Shown one piece after another: positions 63,935-64,000 of a stretch of 64,000 nucleotides of DNA (position 1 is the stretch's first letter; each line of letters opens with the position of its first letter). The translations under genes and the position numbers were made by a program. The DNA is taken from NCBI RefSeq assembly GCF_039555335.1, contig NC_092639.1, positions 33,822,353 to 33,886,352 on the forward strand, written 5' to 3'. The notes beneath the pieces were generated by a model that was not told where the DNA came from, ran no database searches, and worked only from the letters and a program-made list of their open reading frames with translations. This DNA is from Amphiura filiformis (Eukaryota > Echinodermata > Ophiuroidea > Amphilepidida > Amphiuridae).

Positions 63935-64000
63935 GTAAGAGCACTGAAATAGTGAAAGGCCTAATCATGATCTTATAACAAATCCATGTAAGGGTATTTC

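Overview
The window is eukaryotic genomic DNA, AT-rich, intron-rich and crowded with small foldback transposons. It is probably from a marine invertebrate deuterostome, most likely an echinoderm. That guess rests on the hyalin-repeat (HYR) expansion and on the dense MITE/SINE content; no species can be named from sequence alone.

One gene on the + strand accounts for all convincing coding sequence. I resolve 48 exons between 4223 and 63934, about 3,430 codons, open at both ends: the first exon seen needs an upstream phase-1 exon, and the last ends in a splice donor 66 bases before the window ends. In order the exons encode 29 HYR modules (4223-43131), two LDL-receptor class A modules (44178-44857), two Sushi/CCP modules (45497-46149), two EGF modules (46597-47848), a NIDO region (48445-51270), an AMOP domain over four exons (end of the exon at 50957 to 58953), a von Willebrand D domain (59313 to about 63042) and the start of a following module (63770-63934). 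NIDO-AMOP-VWD is the core of MUC4-type proteins, so this looks like a giant secreted or membrane-tethered adhesive or mucin-like glycoprotein with an HYR stalk at its N-terminal side.

The HYR part has three zones. Three diverged modules (4223-9380) carry long introns; a 14-kb intron (9381-23421) filled with nested transposons follows. Then come 21 nearly identical HYR exons (23422-37288), each 243 bases (one is 244) with phase-1 introns on both sides. Their introns are also nearly identical, which shows recent tandem amplification with a roughly 480-500 base unit and a 1,434-base three-exon higher-order unit. Five diverged HYR modules close the series (37721-43131). All 29 lack the two cysteines I remember as typical of HYR domains.

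Two HYR exons carry frameshifts (6716-6956 and 28147-28390). Both lie between phase-1 introns, so skipping either keeps the frame. Other oddities are a splice donor present four times in a 67-base tandem repeat, decayed EGF exon copies with one hit by a hAT-like element, two insertions whose empty sites survive in paralogous introns, and a 3.5-kb palindrome holding tRNA-like sequences.

No second gene, true tRNA gene, rRNA gene, CRISPR array or promoter could be supported. The other open frames are in introns or repeats.
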